DNA of 64,000 nucleotides from Dactylonectria macrodidyma (taxonomy: Eukaryota; Ascomycota; Sordariomycetes; Hypocreales; Nectriaceae): NCBI GenBank assembly GCA_020744425.1, contig JAGMUV010000017.1, positions 682,001 to 746,000 of the forward strand, read 5' to 3'. The notes below the pieces were generated by a model, which was not told the DNA's origin, did not search any database, and was given only the letters and a program-made list of their open reading frames with translations. Below, piece by piece: positions 32,905 through 44,620 of the stretch. The translations under genes were made by a program, and so were the position numbers. The stretch's first letter is position 1. Each line of letters opens with the position of its first letter.

Positions 32905-34574
32905 ATGAAGGTTCGAAAAACGACAGTGTGCCAGAATTGTAGAGCGCGGAAGTTAGGTGTATTCGTTGCCCGTTTGTATGAACTTGGTGCACCCTGCTGA
33001 CGCTTCTTAGTGCGATGGCAACGTCCCCGCCTGCTCCCAATGCCTCCTCAGAGGGCGTGTATGCCCAGGATATCAAGCCGATCTAATATTCCGAGATCCG
33101 TTAATGCCAAGGCCGGCAGTATCGGAGCGGAGTGGAACCAACAAGAAGATCAAACGAATCAAACCCGCTAACAAGTCCCCCAATATCGCTCATGCAGCAG
33201 CTACGCAAGTCATCACTCCCCAGAACTCGACTTCTGTCACCCGCGCGCTGAGTTGGCCGCTGAGTGACATAGTATCATTATGTGCTCAGAATTTCGTTCC
33301 GGAAAGTGAGCTAGTCCTCTCCTCGAGCAACCCAACCATATCACAGTCACGAATATGCGGCTCTTGGATCGAGGTGCTGCCATCATTGATCGAGAAGGCA
33401 GAACATCGGGATCTTCTTTCCTCAGCCATCAAAGCCCTCGGAGTGTCTATTGTTGCCAGAGGACGGGACGGCCGGGCGCCAGTATCAGATGCTTTGGAAG
33501 CTCAAGGCAGAGCATTGCAGGCGCTGCAAGATGCAATACGACATTGCGCTGCCCCGTCCTTCAACGCCTTGGCTGCAGCTATGATGTGTCTCTATCTCTC
33601 AGAGGTTGCACCCCGTTTCTCTAATACTTTATATGTGCTTATGCTGACCGTTCTTAGACGATGATACCTAGCTCACGCATTGGCCGTGCGGTTCACGCAA
33701 ATGGGATCCGTGCCTTGATCCAGCTCCATGGGCCCAAATTCTACGACTCTGGCATCTCTCACAAGCTGTTCGTCGGCTTTCGCCCTCTTCTCGTACGTCT
33801 TATTCATCATTGTGACACCTTCCTTGTCTTCGGAACATCCGTCTCACCATTAGGTAGATTCTTGACGGTCTCCACACTCGAAAATCTAGCTTCCTCTCCG
33901 ACCTTGATTGGAGAAACGAACCCTTTCGCATCATCCCCACCACTCCGCTCCAGGATCTCATGAACGAGGCAAGCATACTCCCTTCACTTCTTGAGCGACT
34001 TGACGAGTCAAAAGCCGAATCGATGAGCCAAAAGCGGACCATCGCGCAAGAGTCGGTTGCACAGTTCATTGACATGCTTGATATTCTCCACACATGGCAT
34101 CAACGAACCCTCAGCGATCCGAGCCATAGCTTCTGGTGGAAACCGTCAACAATGGGGCATGCGCGCTGCATCTGGTTTTCAAGCATATCAACGGCCAATT
34201 GTCTTACTCATTACTGGGCGTTTTGGATCTTATGCGTCACCCAGATCCGACAGTTGAGAGCAACATACCTAAATTTGATGGAGGTGCCGATAGAGGTGAA
34301 TGGCGAACTCCCAGAGAGCGAAGCCATCAATCAAAAATTGGTGGAAATGGCGAATTGGATAATGCAGAGTGTCGAGTTCCTAATGCAGGACAAGATGAAA
34401 TTCTTCGGAATTGCCTCTGCTACGTTTCCTATCCAGATCGCGTGTGGAGTTCTTAACGCCGGCGACGCTAGAGGCGAAGCTGCCAACGATTGGGAACACG
34501 GAAAGGTCGTCCGTAGCATTTTGCAGAACGGATATCGGGATGTTATATGGCCGGTTATTACTACCATATCATAG
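32905..34574 (+). CDS. Zn2Cys6 fungal transcription factor
   Basis: Exons are 32905-32958, 33011-33604, 33658-33792 and 33858-34574, all joined in phase 0 by introns of 52, 53 and 65 nt; the product has 499 residues. The first intron sits inside the zinc cluster: Cys9 and Cys12 are in exon 1 (VCQNCRARKLG) and Cys19, 26, 29 and 36 in exon 2 (CDGNVPACSQC...C). A Pro/Ser-rich linker follows, then an all-helical regulatory region (LLSSAIKALGVSIVARG, ALQALQDAIRHCAAPS, LAAAMMCLYLSE, AVHANGIRALIQLHGPKF) as in the Fungal_trans_2 type. The third acceptor is chosen at 33857 rather than four bases earlier to hold the frame. Its target genes are unknown; the isochorismatase gene is nearest. Confidence 0.86.
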
Positions 34575-36270
34575 TGAACAAAAAGATTATGCTAGGGGTA
34601 TTGGTGTGGCGAAGATGATTCCTCCTAGCATTTAGAACTGGCAGAGCATGATTGCGCGGTCGCCCTTGAGAAATGTACCACGTTACTTTTTCTTGGCTAG
34701 TTTGTCATCTGAATTGTGCAGCCCATTTGACATTATCATCTTCACCAAATCAATTGTGGCATACCAGCATCCATCGAGGAACCGCGATCCTCCGCCGAGG
34801 TGTAGAGCACCAAAAGCAGCATAGAAGCCGAGGTTGGGGTATGAACCATCTATGGCAGATATCAGTTTCCAACTTATTATCTAGCCGAGTTACATAAACC
34901 CAAAAATTTGGAAACTTGTCCTTGGTTGTAAAAATGATGGTGGAGTGAGCTCTAGTGTGTGATAGCCATGGGAAATAGTGTGGTGGATAGACCATGGAAT
35001 TTGTGGATGAGTATTCAAGAGACTGAGAAATCGATCGATTCTCGGGATCGAGCTGGGAACTGTGAATTTTGCAGCACGAAGCTAGGACCCTCTGACGCTG
35101 ATAGGTCAGGGCGCGTATCATTCGGTTCAGTGGAGATACGACCTCTTCCTTGCACGGCGATCTGCATGTGCGGGACACGAAAAGAATGCCGGATACAGTT
35201 GCAGGAACAAAAGGACCGAGGTCTTATCGGGCTACCCGTATACTACTTCTGAAAACAGCAAGCCTGCCGACTCATACATCACCTCCTAGACGAGGGGACA
35301 TATTCATCCGATCTTACCTCATAGATGTACGGAAACCCCAGCAAGAAACTGCAAACACGCCACAACGCCTCAAGGCCGCGGTATCTTCATCTGCCCCGTA
35401 CAGACTGCGACACTGCCGGGGACACGAGGATACGAATACCTGGAGGCTGGATGAGACCAGGGACACGGCGTCGGGCTCGCACGTGCGAGATTGCATCCTG
35501 CAATCGAACGGCGATGCCCCAAAGCTGAATCCTGATGATCAGATTGATTAGATAAAAATTTTCACTTTGCCTCCGGCCCCGGAACAGAGTCCCCACAATG
35601 CGGTGGGGGGTGTTCTCGTTACAATGCCTGCAGCCGAACTGCCGATTCTGGATTGTGCCTCTCACATGCGGAATGCTATCGAAGAGAGGAAGCTGAAAGG
35701 AGATAATGCGGCCGTCTCATGACCTCGGCTTGAACCAGGGCCTCTCTTGAGGCATTTTTGTTTTTTATCGACCGACATACGGCCTGATGGACCGCTGATT
35801 TTTCGCTCGATGGAGGGTATTCTGGGCTCGCTTGGGTGCGATTCTGACTCGCTTGTGTGGCTGCCGAATACCCCACGGCCCGTTCCGACTCGATGCCGTG
35901 GCTGGGTTGACCATGATCCGTTCTTGATCAGAGTGTTGTCCATTTCATGGCCCATCTGCAAGGGGGATACGACGTGGGGGAGAAAACGTAGCGCAACGCA
36001 TGGGAACCGATCAGGCGATATTTGACAAATGAGGGCTTATTTAGGATCTCGCGGTGTTCAACGGCTGGCAACTAGGTCGAAGCCCCCACTAGTGATCCCT
36101 GCTGGAGAACCAGAGTTTGATGATCAACGTGGGATCTGCAGTTGATGTATCATGTATTAAAGGGAAGTGTTGCCGATGTTCGGTCATAAGCCGGCTTGTC
36201 ACCCCCTCGTCTTCTCTCCTTTCTCAGTTTGTTTCTTCATCCTGCATTTTATGTGCGTGATATCTACACC
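34575..36270. other. Intergenic, about 1.7 kb
   Basis: Open stretches on both strands (34750-35178 minus, 35150-35551 plus, 35662-35961 minus) show no family match and no intron-exon logic. This is the upstream region of the amino-acid permease gene. Confidence 0.45.
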
Positions 36271-38025
36271 ATGTCAGATACAATCGAGAAACCAGAACCT
36301 GCAGCCGCCGAGACGCAGCTCGCGCGCGAACCAACAACCGACCCAGAAAAGGCCCCCCTCGAAGATCATGGCGCCGATTCACAGCTGCACCGCCGCCTTG
36401 GCACACGGCATATCGCCATGATTGGCCTTGGCGGTTCCATTGGTATGGGGCTTTGGCTGGGCTCTGGATCGTCCCTATCTAAGGCTGGGCCCGCGAGTCT
36501 GTTCCTCGGGTACATACTCGCGGGGACCATGATTTGGAGCGTCAGCCATAGTATTGGAGAGATGGCTGTCATGTATCCTCTTCCTAGTGCGGTAAGTAAT
36601 GTTCCCAACTTGGGTGTTTACATAGGTTACGATATCTAAACCAAGTTCAAGTTTGTCCAATGGACCAACATGTTTGTCGACCCAGCCGCAGGATTCGCAC
36701 TTGGATGGGCTTACACGTTCGCCTACTGGATCTCCATCGCCAACGAACTCCAAGGCATCGTGACAGTCCTATCATTTTGGACTGACGCCGTCCCCGTCGC
36801 GGCATGGATCACCATCTTCTGGGCTGTCATCGTGCTCGTCAACATCGGTCCCGTCAAGGTCTTCGCTGAGATCGAAGTCGTGTCGTCGGCCATCAAGTTC
36901 GGCTTCATATTTGTCGTCATCATCTCGGGAATCGTCCTCTCCGCTGGAGGCGGTCCCAAGGGTGGCTTCCCGCCCGTGGAAGGCGGCAGCATTGGCTTCG
37001 AGTTTTGGAATAGCACGCCCTTCATCAACGGCGCCAAGGGCTTCTTTTCTATCATGCCGGTGTGTATTTTTGCACTCGCCGGCTCGGAAAACGCCAGTCT
37101 TGTTGCGGGTGAGACAACGCATCCCCAACGTGCGGTTCCCAAAGCCGTTGCCTCTATCTGGGTACGACTGGCACTGTTCTACATCATGGGAGGCTTGATT
37201 GTGACCATCAATGTCAGCCCGACTGACCCAAATCTCTTTGGAGGCGGTGGAACAAATGCTAGCCCCTTCGTCATTATGTACCGCAACTGCGGTGTAATGC
37301 CCTTGGCCCATATTATGAATGCCGTCATCTTCATCTCTGTACTGTCCACCGGTACTCTGTCTGGATACGGAGCTTCCAGAATTCTCCTCGGTCTCTCTCA
37401 AATTAACATGGCTCCCAAGGTGAGATTTGCTTTTAGACCAAACTCATGATCATACTGACTCCTCGCGATCCAGATCCTCCAGAAGACCGACAGCCGAGGT
37501 CGTCCATGGTATGGCCTGGTACCAACTCTTGTCATTGGCGGTGGTCTATCATACATCAACATCAGCCACAGCGGTGCCGAGGTTTTCACTTGGCTGTCAA
37601 ATTTGTCCTCCCTCTTCACCCTCTTCGGCTGGGGCATGATTTGCCTCTCCCACATTCGTATGCGACATGCCATGAAGGTCCAAGGCCGCGATCACGCAAA
37701 CCTCCCCTGGAAGTCATGGGTGTTCCCCTACGCGCCGTATTGGGGACTTTTCTGGTGTATAACTCTACTCGTCATTCTGTTTTACCTCGCCATTTCGCCG
37801 CTCAGCGGGGAGACTAGTGCGGTCAATTTCTTCTCCAGCTATGTCTCTGCTCTAGCCATTCTTGCGCTCTACGTTGGGGCCAAGATCTATTACCGGAACG
37901 GGCGGTGGGTTGATACGGCAAAGATTGATCTCGATGCTTCTCGAAGATTTTATCACGACCAGCACCTGGAGGAAAAGGAACGGCAGAATGGTTTCGTCAG
38001 GGCTATCCGAACCGCAGTCTTCTGA
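36271..38025 (+). CDS. Amino-acid permease (APC/YAT family)
   Basis: Exons 36271-36591, 36652-37419 and 37474-38025 (introns 60 and 54 nt, both phase 0) encode 546 residues. It is a plasma-membrane proton symporter with twelve predicted helices. The cytosolic N-tail is charged and then reads LHRRLGTRHIAMIGLGGSIG, the hallmark of fungal amino-acid permeases (helix 1), followed by SHSIGEMAVMYP, WAYTFAYWISIANELQG, SENASLVAGETTHPQRAVPKA and STGTLSGYGASRILLGL. The acceptor of intron 1 at 36651 gives the conserved SAFVQW junction. The substrate could be one amino acid or many. It lies at the left edge of the proposed aldarate cluster and may or may not belong to it. Confidence 0.94.
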
Positions 38026-38642
38026 GAAGACTTTAGAATGTCACATGTATTTTGTTAATGAAGGAGCTGGGACTAGTTCATGCTCAGGGCAACTGATTAT
38101 AATTGCTGAGTTGAAGATCCGGTTTCGATATACTGAGAACGATCGCATTGACCCATTATCTATTGAATGCGTCATTTTACCAAACAGGATCCATGAAAAC
38201 CGCATGTTGAATATTGAAATGTTGGGTTATTGGGTATCACTCCGTTCGATATACACATATCAAGATTCTACCACGAAACATTACTGCATCAAGAACGGAC
38301 TTCGGCTGTTAACAGGGTTAGTAGGCATAGCAAAGTTCGTGCAGCAAACTCAGTCAACCTCACATAACTTGAGGTTAGAGCTCGGGATCTTCCTGGAATG
38401 CCTCAATGACTTCATCGTATCATTTGTTCAGTTTATTCATTCTCCGGTGTGTTGATTCGGAACGTCGTCTAATCTATTATCCTAGCAGATCTATCTCGGC
38501 GTTCTTTCTGCCTTCACTCGCGAGACTTTTATGTCCCAAGTCCGATCCTGTGTTGCATGAAATCGAGGATACTCTCTCTATGTCTTGTGCTGCGAAATCC
38601 TCGCTCGACTTCGCCGGGATTACGATCTACTTTTTTATGTAC
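38026..38642. other. Intergenic, convergent 3' flanks
   Basis: 3' flanks of the permease and the minus-strand SDR gene. The open frame at 37862-38455 is an extension of non-coding sequence past the permease stop. Confidence 0.5.
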
Positions 38643-39601
38643 TTATGACTTCTTATGCATAATGGTGGCAGCAGCTTGGTGGTTGGGGAAGATCAGAGTA
38701 TCTGCAATGACAACGTTCTCTCTCCGGCTCGCAGCAAAAACAATGGCCTCGGCAATGTCATCTGGAGTCAATGGCTCACAGCCGCTGTAAGATAGTTAGA
38801 TATATGAGCCGAGAATACCAGGGTATCAGGAATCACTCACGCATAAACGGCATCGGCCTTAGCCTTGTCACCCCCAAACCGAACCACGGAGAACTCAGTC
38901 TCAACCTGACCGGGGTCAACGCCAATGACACGGACTCTCTTTGCAATCAGCTCCTTTCGCAGACTCTCGGTGAAGGACCGGACGGCTGCCTTGGTTGCAC
39001 AGTAGATGCCGCCGCCGACGTATGGCTCACGGCCGGCGATGGAGCCGATGTTGATGATATCACCTGCGCCGTCCCCGTTGTTGCGCTGCAGCATCGAGGG
39101 CAGAATGGCTTGCGTCATGTTGATCAGACCCGTCACGTTGGTCGCGAACATAACGTTAATGTCATCTTCTGCAATTTCAGGTGCCTTGGCTACGCCTTTA
39201 ACCAGTCCGCTATACAAAGATGCTGTTAGCTCATGGTCATATATCTCAAATCTCCCATCTAAGGTCATACTATTAATAGAGAGGAACAGAACTCACGCAT
39301 TGTTGACCAGGATGTCGATTTCCTTAAACTCAGCAGGCAACGAACCCACAAAAGCGCGCACCTCATCTGCACTGCTGACATCCAGCTGAACCGGCAGCAC
39401 CTTGATGGCATCGCCAACCTCCTTGACAATGTCTGCCGCAACTTGCTTGAGGGTATCAATGCGGCGCGCCGTCAAGATCAGCTTCAGTCCGTTAGGGCTC
39501 GCGCGGGCAAACTCGAAAGCAGTGGAGCGGCCGATTCCCGATGAAGCACCGGTGATGAGGACTGTCTTGCCTTGGAGGCGCTGAGACGCTGCGGATGCCA
39601 T
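38643..39601 (-). CDS. SDR, NADP-dependent 3-hydroxyacid dehydrogenase-like (YMR226C-like)
   Basis: Exons 39601-39297, 39209-38841 and 38784-38643 (introns 87 and 56 nt, both phase 2) give 271 residues. Signatures: TGASSGIG (residues 17-24), NNAG at 100-103, catalytic Ser158, Tyr171 and Lys175 (YCATK), DPGQVETEF, and a C-terminal LTPDDIAEAIVFAASRREN...TLIFPNHQ block. The last block is characteristic of the yeast YMR226C and bacterial YdfG group, which oxidise L-serine, L-allo-threonine and 3-hydroxy acids with NADP, or reduce the matching semialdehydes. The third exon is short and restores this conserved end. In a sugar-diacid pathway it could reduce tartronate or malonate semialdehyde; this is inference from position. 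Confidence 0.9.
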
Positions 39602-40193
39602 GGTGTCGGTGGCTGCTGATGAGTAGTTTGGTGTTGTATGGGATGGGTTTTGCCAGGAGCAAGAACGGACAAGATCAAGATTACAATCGAGAAGATGATT
39701 GATATACAATGTGAACAGGTTGAGTCACTATCGCAGCTGCTCGTGCGGAGTCAAAGAGTCTCGCTCCACAGTGACGAGCTTTTACTCCATCAAAGGTGGA
39801 TCCCGTTGTGTTGATCCGTCTTGACATTTCCGTCATAGCTTTTCCGTCGGATGAGATGCACATTTCCGTACCTTCGCTGACTAAGCTACCTACCCTGCAG
39901 AGGACAGGACAAATTCCATCATTCTAGTCAATAAAACTATCAGAGCCGCACAAATTATCAGTACATCTCAACTGCTAAGGACATAGCTATGGGACTCCTG
40001 GATACTCGGAGGGATTTGTATGAATAAATTCTATGCAGATTTGTATGAAATGTGGTTGAAGTAATGCCATAAAACATATATCGTGGACTTACACCCATTC
40101 ATCAACAATATGGCCACTAACGGTTAATGTGATAGAATAAGATAAGATTGGGTTAAGTGCTGTACATGGATGCTCGAGTTGCTCATATTGGTT
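39602..40193. other. Intergenic between SDR and TF1
   Basis: Promoter of the SDR gene and 3' flank of TF1; no other feature is recognised. Confidence 0.5.
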
Positions 40194-42599
40194 TCAGATC
40201 GTGAATGTACCGTCATTCAAGAAAAAATCGAAGTTCCCCATCCCCGACGAAACCATCGAAGCAAATTGGCCCCAACCTGTAGAATCAGTAAACGCTGAGC
40301 TTGGCATCCCGTTAAAGTCAATCGCACTCTCTCCCAATACATCCGTGTAGCTATTCACAGTGCTAGGCGTGTCATGCATCGGTATCGACATCATGCTCTC
40401 CTGGAACCCATTCCTCTGTCCGCCCTCGTCCAAGGCGCCTAGGTTTGTTATGGACGGATGCATGCGCTTCACCTGTCGCAGCGCTTCGACGCGCAGCTCC
40501 TCCAGCACGAGGCTGTAGCGTTCTGATAGAGACCCCTTCTCGGCCATGGCGGAGATGTGCGATTGGCATTTGGCGGCGGCTGAGAAGTAGCTGCTGTAGA
40601 GCTCCGGCGAGGATGCCCGCTGCTGGATCACGTATATGTAGAGCATGATGGTGGCGGTAAAGGCGAAATACGCTGTGATCTGTAGCCGGTCAGCATTTGT
40701 TAACGAGCACCAGTCCTCCATAGAGCACTAACCCAGAACGCTTGAAACATTTGCCGGTTTTGCGTGATGTCGTTGATAGTCTTTACTGTCTTCATCGCAG
40801 CCATCAAACACTGCTGAACACTCTCAGCCGTCTGCGCATCCTCACTCGCCCCACCGCTACCCTGTCTTGATAGCTGCGCAAAGCTAGTCAGGACAAATGG
40901 CCGATGAGCCAGTATGATAGCATGCCAGTAGGTAAGGTTAAGCACATTTTGTTGTCGTTGGTAGATTGGATGGACAAGCGAGGAACTGAAAAAGTCGGTG
41001 TCAAGAAATCGAGACAGCTCGACTTGCCAATCGCTCAAGTCCTTGGAGATCCTTTCAGTCAAAACGGATCTGCGACTAGTTGATATTGGCTTGATGGAAT
41101 AAAGATCTCGCACAATCTTGCTGATTATACGAGCAAGTCTGTTTCGTTAGTTTTCGGACTTGACGACGGAGTAGGCTAATCTTACTTGATGTGTGCTAGT
41201 GGGGCGAGCATGATGGAGGGAGTTCTGGATCGAGCTGACGCGGTAATGTTTTCTATCGTCAGCTGATCGTCGTCGACGCATGCTGGAAGTTCCGTGTCGA
41301 TATCATCATCGTTAAATGATCGAGGTCTGCCCAAGGCAATACTCAGGTAGGCGTCTAGAGTATAGGCACACCAAAAGGTTCGGCGACGGCATTCTGCTTC
41401 GACGACACTTAAGCCACGCTTTACATCAGGCCGCTTGTTTCGGTTGAGGCCAATGGCCAACGCCAGATGAGACATAGTACCGAAAAGGCTCCAGCAGTGG
41501 TTGATCCGAGATTGTGTGAGCAGATAGAAGCATTGAGTCAAGCGCGCTTGGACACTAGTTAGCTGTACTGATCCCCTCTCTTTGGTCAACTGATGCTCTG
41601 CTGCTAAGAAATATCGAGTGCTGTCCGTTCACTTTAGCACGCTTCAACGCAGTAGATATGATGGCATGTAACCCTGACCTTAGATCTGCTGGGCCTGGCT
41701 TGTCGGTATCAGGCATATACACCCTGGCATGAGCAAACACCATGAACAACAAGGAAATCTTGGCTGGAGCGCTATGCGCATCGCGCATGATGCCGAGGGT
41801 GTCATAGAACTCGACGAACCATTCCTGGATCGTTGGCCGGTGGAGAAAACGGTACGTCGGCATGGCGAAGTCAAAGTACCGGTCTACCAACCGCTGGGCG
41901 TCTTCTCTTGGCAACATCATGCAGAAGGACGGGTCAAATTCAGGGAGTTTCAAAGGCGCATCGCCAAAGGTGAAAATGGTGCTCGCTTGTGAGACGGAAA
42001 TGGCTTGGTGTAGCCGCTTCTGCACCCTGAGTAAGAATGAGACTCCCGATGCAGGCCCGATATAATGGCCTTGTAGATCTTGAGACGGCTCTGGAGAACT
42101 CTGTGACGAGGCCGTCACATAAGCCGAAGCTTCGGGCGCCAGATACGTTGATGGGATATCATGGCTCTGTAGCACGGTTGTGCCTTGCAACACTGTGGTG
42201 GGTTCTAGCTCAGCAGGGTGCTCAACAGACTGACCCAGCGTTTCTTCGACTTCTAATGAAGTCGAGTTACTCTCCGTCGTAGCATCGGATGCTGACGGAA
42301 TGACAGGCACCCGGCCTCGTGCATAAGACGAATTGAAAGTGCAGTTGGCTTTTGCCCTGGTGCAAAAGTCGCACGGCTGTGTACCATCGCATTTTATCTT
42401 TCTCCTAAAATAGAACACAAATGGTCAGTACGTTACTTAAGCTAATAATACAGCACTGGGAATTGTGAAGATAGTACTTTTTGCATCTATCACACGCTCG
42501 AGTGACCCTGGCCCTCTCACTATTTCTTTTGCGTTTCTTCGAGACATGTGGGCGCCTATGGTCGGTCAAAGGCAGTATTGATTGGCCATTGGGATCCAT
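40194..42599 (-). CDS. Zn2Cys6 transcription factor TF1 of the aldarate cluster
   Basis: Exons 42599-42478, 42404-41679, 41620-41186, 41138-40733 and 40679-40194 encode 724 residues. The zinc cluster (Cys36, 39, 46, 52, 55, 62; RACDRCKKRKIKCDG) is split by intron 1 and preceded by a basic stretch (KKRKRNSERARV) that may serve as nuclear signal. The conserved QGHYIGPASGVSFLL segment and the Fungal_trans middle homology region follow (CFYLLTQSRINHCWSLFG, ECRRRTFWCAYTLDAYLSIALGRPRSF, YWHAIILAHRPF). The C-terminus ends with a WGQF motif and an acidic/aromatic tail. It is a clear paralogue of TF2 at 45977-48683: sequence blocks and four intron positions and phases (2, 2, 2, 0) agree. It is divergent from the DapA-family gene, 463 bp away, and is probably that gene's regulator. 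Confidence 0.92.
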
Positions 42600-43062
42600 T
42601 CGGATCCGCTATCGATTATGCCGCCGACTTGAATAGAAAGGTCGTCTTTGGCGAGTTCCGAGGATGACTTGGGCGAAGTGATTGCTGTCGGTTGGGAGAC
42701 GGAGAACGGATCTGACCGGCAGACTCGGCATGTTTATTGCGGGGGTTAGTTTTTCCGTCACAGGGAGGGGTAGTGTTTATCCGTCGGATATGCCTGTTAG
42801 GATCATCAAAGCCACTCTTAACAACTGACTTCCACTTACTGTCACATTTGGTCTATGGAATGGATACTGGGCCGGGCTGGAGCGGAGAAAAGCATTGATT
42901 GTGCAATTCACGCAAAGTCCTCCATATATTGCAGAGCGGGGCACGGATACCTCATGGTCACCATCTACACAGCTACAAGTATCCCGACCATTCTTAGAAC
43001 TCCAGTATAGACCCTTCTCCAAACACACCACCAGTTTCAAATTCCCTTCAGTATCAGCCAAC
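42600..43062. promoter_or_regulatory. Shared promoter of TF1 and the DapA-family lyase
   Basis: A 463-bp divergent gap holding the TCCGTCGGA repeat at 42780-42788. CT-rich and CAAC-rich DNA precedes the plus-strand start codon at 43063. Confidence 0.5.
42780..42788. promoter_or_regulatory. TCCGTCGGA everted CCG/CGG repeat in the TF1-lyase gap
   Basis: An everted CCG-N-CGG repeat with flanking T and A, of the kind Zn2Cys6 dimers bind. The same 9-bp form (TCCGNCGGA) occurs in the TF2-glucarate dehydratase gap. Binding is inferred. Confidence 0.45.
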
Positions 43063-44007
43063 ATGTCGTTCCCCAAAGTACCCCCAAGTGGCGTTTGGGC
43101 CCCGACAATTACTTTCTTCGACCACAGCACCGACACGCTGGACACGGAGTCACAAGCTAAATACTATTCATACATGTCAAAAACTGGTCTTGCTGGGCTC
43201 GTTGTGCTCGGAACCAACGCTGAGACTTTCCTGCTCACACGCGAGGAGCGTAAGACGCTTCTGGAAACCGCTCGGAAGGCATGCGGACCGTCATTTCCCA
43301 TCATGGCGGGCGTAGGCGGCCATGGAACGAAGCAAGTCTTGGAGTTCATCGCCGACGCTGCTGATGCTGGTGCAAATTACGTCCTGCTCCTACCCCCGGC
43401 CTACTTTGGCAAACAGACTACGCCGGCAGTCATCGACAACTTCTTCAATGATGTCGCCAAGGAAAGCTCTCTTCCGATCGTCATTTACAATTTCCCCACC
43501 GTTTGCAATGGGATTGATCTAGACTCAGCAACAATTGCACGGCTAGCTAGGAAGCATAGCAATATTGTTGGCGTGAAGCTGACATGCGGAGCTGTTGCCA
43601 AAATCACACGGCTTTCCGCCGAATTGCCAGCAGATAAATTCGCGACATACGGAGGTCAATCGGATTTCCTCATCGGTGGCTTGGCCGCCGGATCCATGGG
43701 AACCATTGCGGGATTCGCCAACGTGTTCCCCAAGACCATCGTGCATATCTATAACCTATATAAGGAGGGCAAGTTCCAAGAGGCAATGGACTTGCACAAA
43801 AAGGCTGCGTTGGCGGAGCAGCCGTGCAAAGCGGGTATTTCATCCGTCAAGTACGCGGCGGCTCTGAACACGGCGAAAGCTGCCGGGATCGAAGGCGCTG
43901 TGGAGAAGTTGAAGCCGAGACGGCCTTACCTTGCACCGACTGACGCAGAGAAGAAAGTCATTGAGGAGCAAACAGCGGGATTGGTTGCCATCGAGGCTAG
44001 TCTATAG
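43063..44007 (+). CDS. DapA-family class I lyase/aldolase
   Basis: An intronless gene of 314 residues in the dihydrodipicolinate synthase/N-acetylneuraminate lyase superfamily, a TIM barrel that forms a Schiff base with a keto acid. The Schiff-base lysine is Lys172 (IVGVKLTCG) and the helper Tyr is Tyr142 (IVIYNFP). GTNAETFLLTREER takes the place of the GTTGE substrate loop. The superfamily includes 5-keto-4-deoxyglucarate dehydratase, 2-keto-3-deoxy-galactonate aldolase (fungal GaaC type), 4-hydroxy-2-oxoglutarate aldolase and others; sequence alone does not separate them. A glucarate dehydratase lies 5 kb away in the same cluster, so a 5-keto-4-deoxyglucarate substrate is plausible. Translation could begin upstream in frame, but 43063 is the ATG just before the conserved GVWAPTITFF strand. 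Confidence 0.91.
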   Translation: MSFPKVPPSGVWAPTITFFDHSTDTLDTESQAKYYSYMSKTGLAGLVVLGTNAETFLLTREERKTLLETARKACGPSFPIMAGVGGHGTKQVLEFIADAADAGANYVLLLPPAYFGKQTTPAVIDNFFNDVAKESSLPIVIYNFPTVCNGIDLDSATIARLARKHSNIVGVKLTCGAVAKITRLSAELPADKFATYGGQSDFLIGGLAAGSMGTIAGFANVFPKTIVHIYNLYKEGKFQEAMDLHKKAALAEQPCKAGISSVKYAAALNTAKAAGIEGAVEKLKPRRPYLAPTDAEKKVIEEQTAGLVAIEASL

Positions 44008-44620
44008 ACAATATTTGTGTCTCGTGTATATGCAAGATTATAGAATAGATTTGTTGTGTCGAATATGGTGCTATGGTGATTGATTCTACTATTGATTATA
44101 TGCTAAATGAGATCTACGTTTTTTGTTGTCTCTATTGTATCACCTGTTTGTATCCAACTTTCCTCTCCATTTAATGCTTCAGCACTCACCTAGGCACGAG
44201 TACTTTTTAATTCTGGTGAGCCACGAAATCCCTGAAATCATGACGAATGGATTTCGTACGATTGCATGAGGTCAGACAGCAATGGTAACGAACGATCGAC
44301 CACCTGTTATCAAACGCGGGGTTGGCGTCGCCCCCACACGGAAATGCATCACGGAAATGCACAATGAGATACGTGATATGAGTGGATCATCAATCCTTCT
44401 GCGACGCCGGATACTGCAGAACATAGCCGAGTCATCCGATCCGATGGCGACATTGCATGCGTACCTAAGCAAGCCGAGCTCCATTAACCCCTCACTGCCA
44501 AACCGTTCTCGCCCGGAAGCGCAACCCGAGCGCACTCAGTATCATATGTTTATATCTCTCCTGTGAATTAGCCTAAATTTTAAGAGGGGTTTAGTAGAAG
44601 CTCGAATAAGTCCGGATACA
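44008..44620. other. Intergenic, upstream of the ketopantoate-reductase-like gene
   Basis: A plus-strand open stretch at 44282-44566 has no homology I recognise. No other feature is seen. Confidence 0.45.

Noticed and set aside
36772..37401. Minus-strand open frame of 209 codons
   Set aside because: Antisense to the amino-acid permease; charged low-complexity sequence with no homology.
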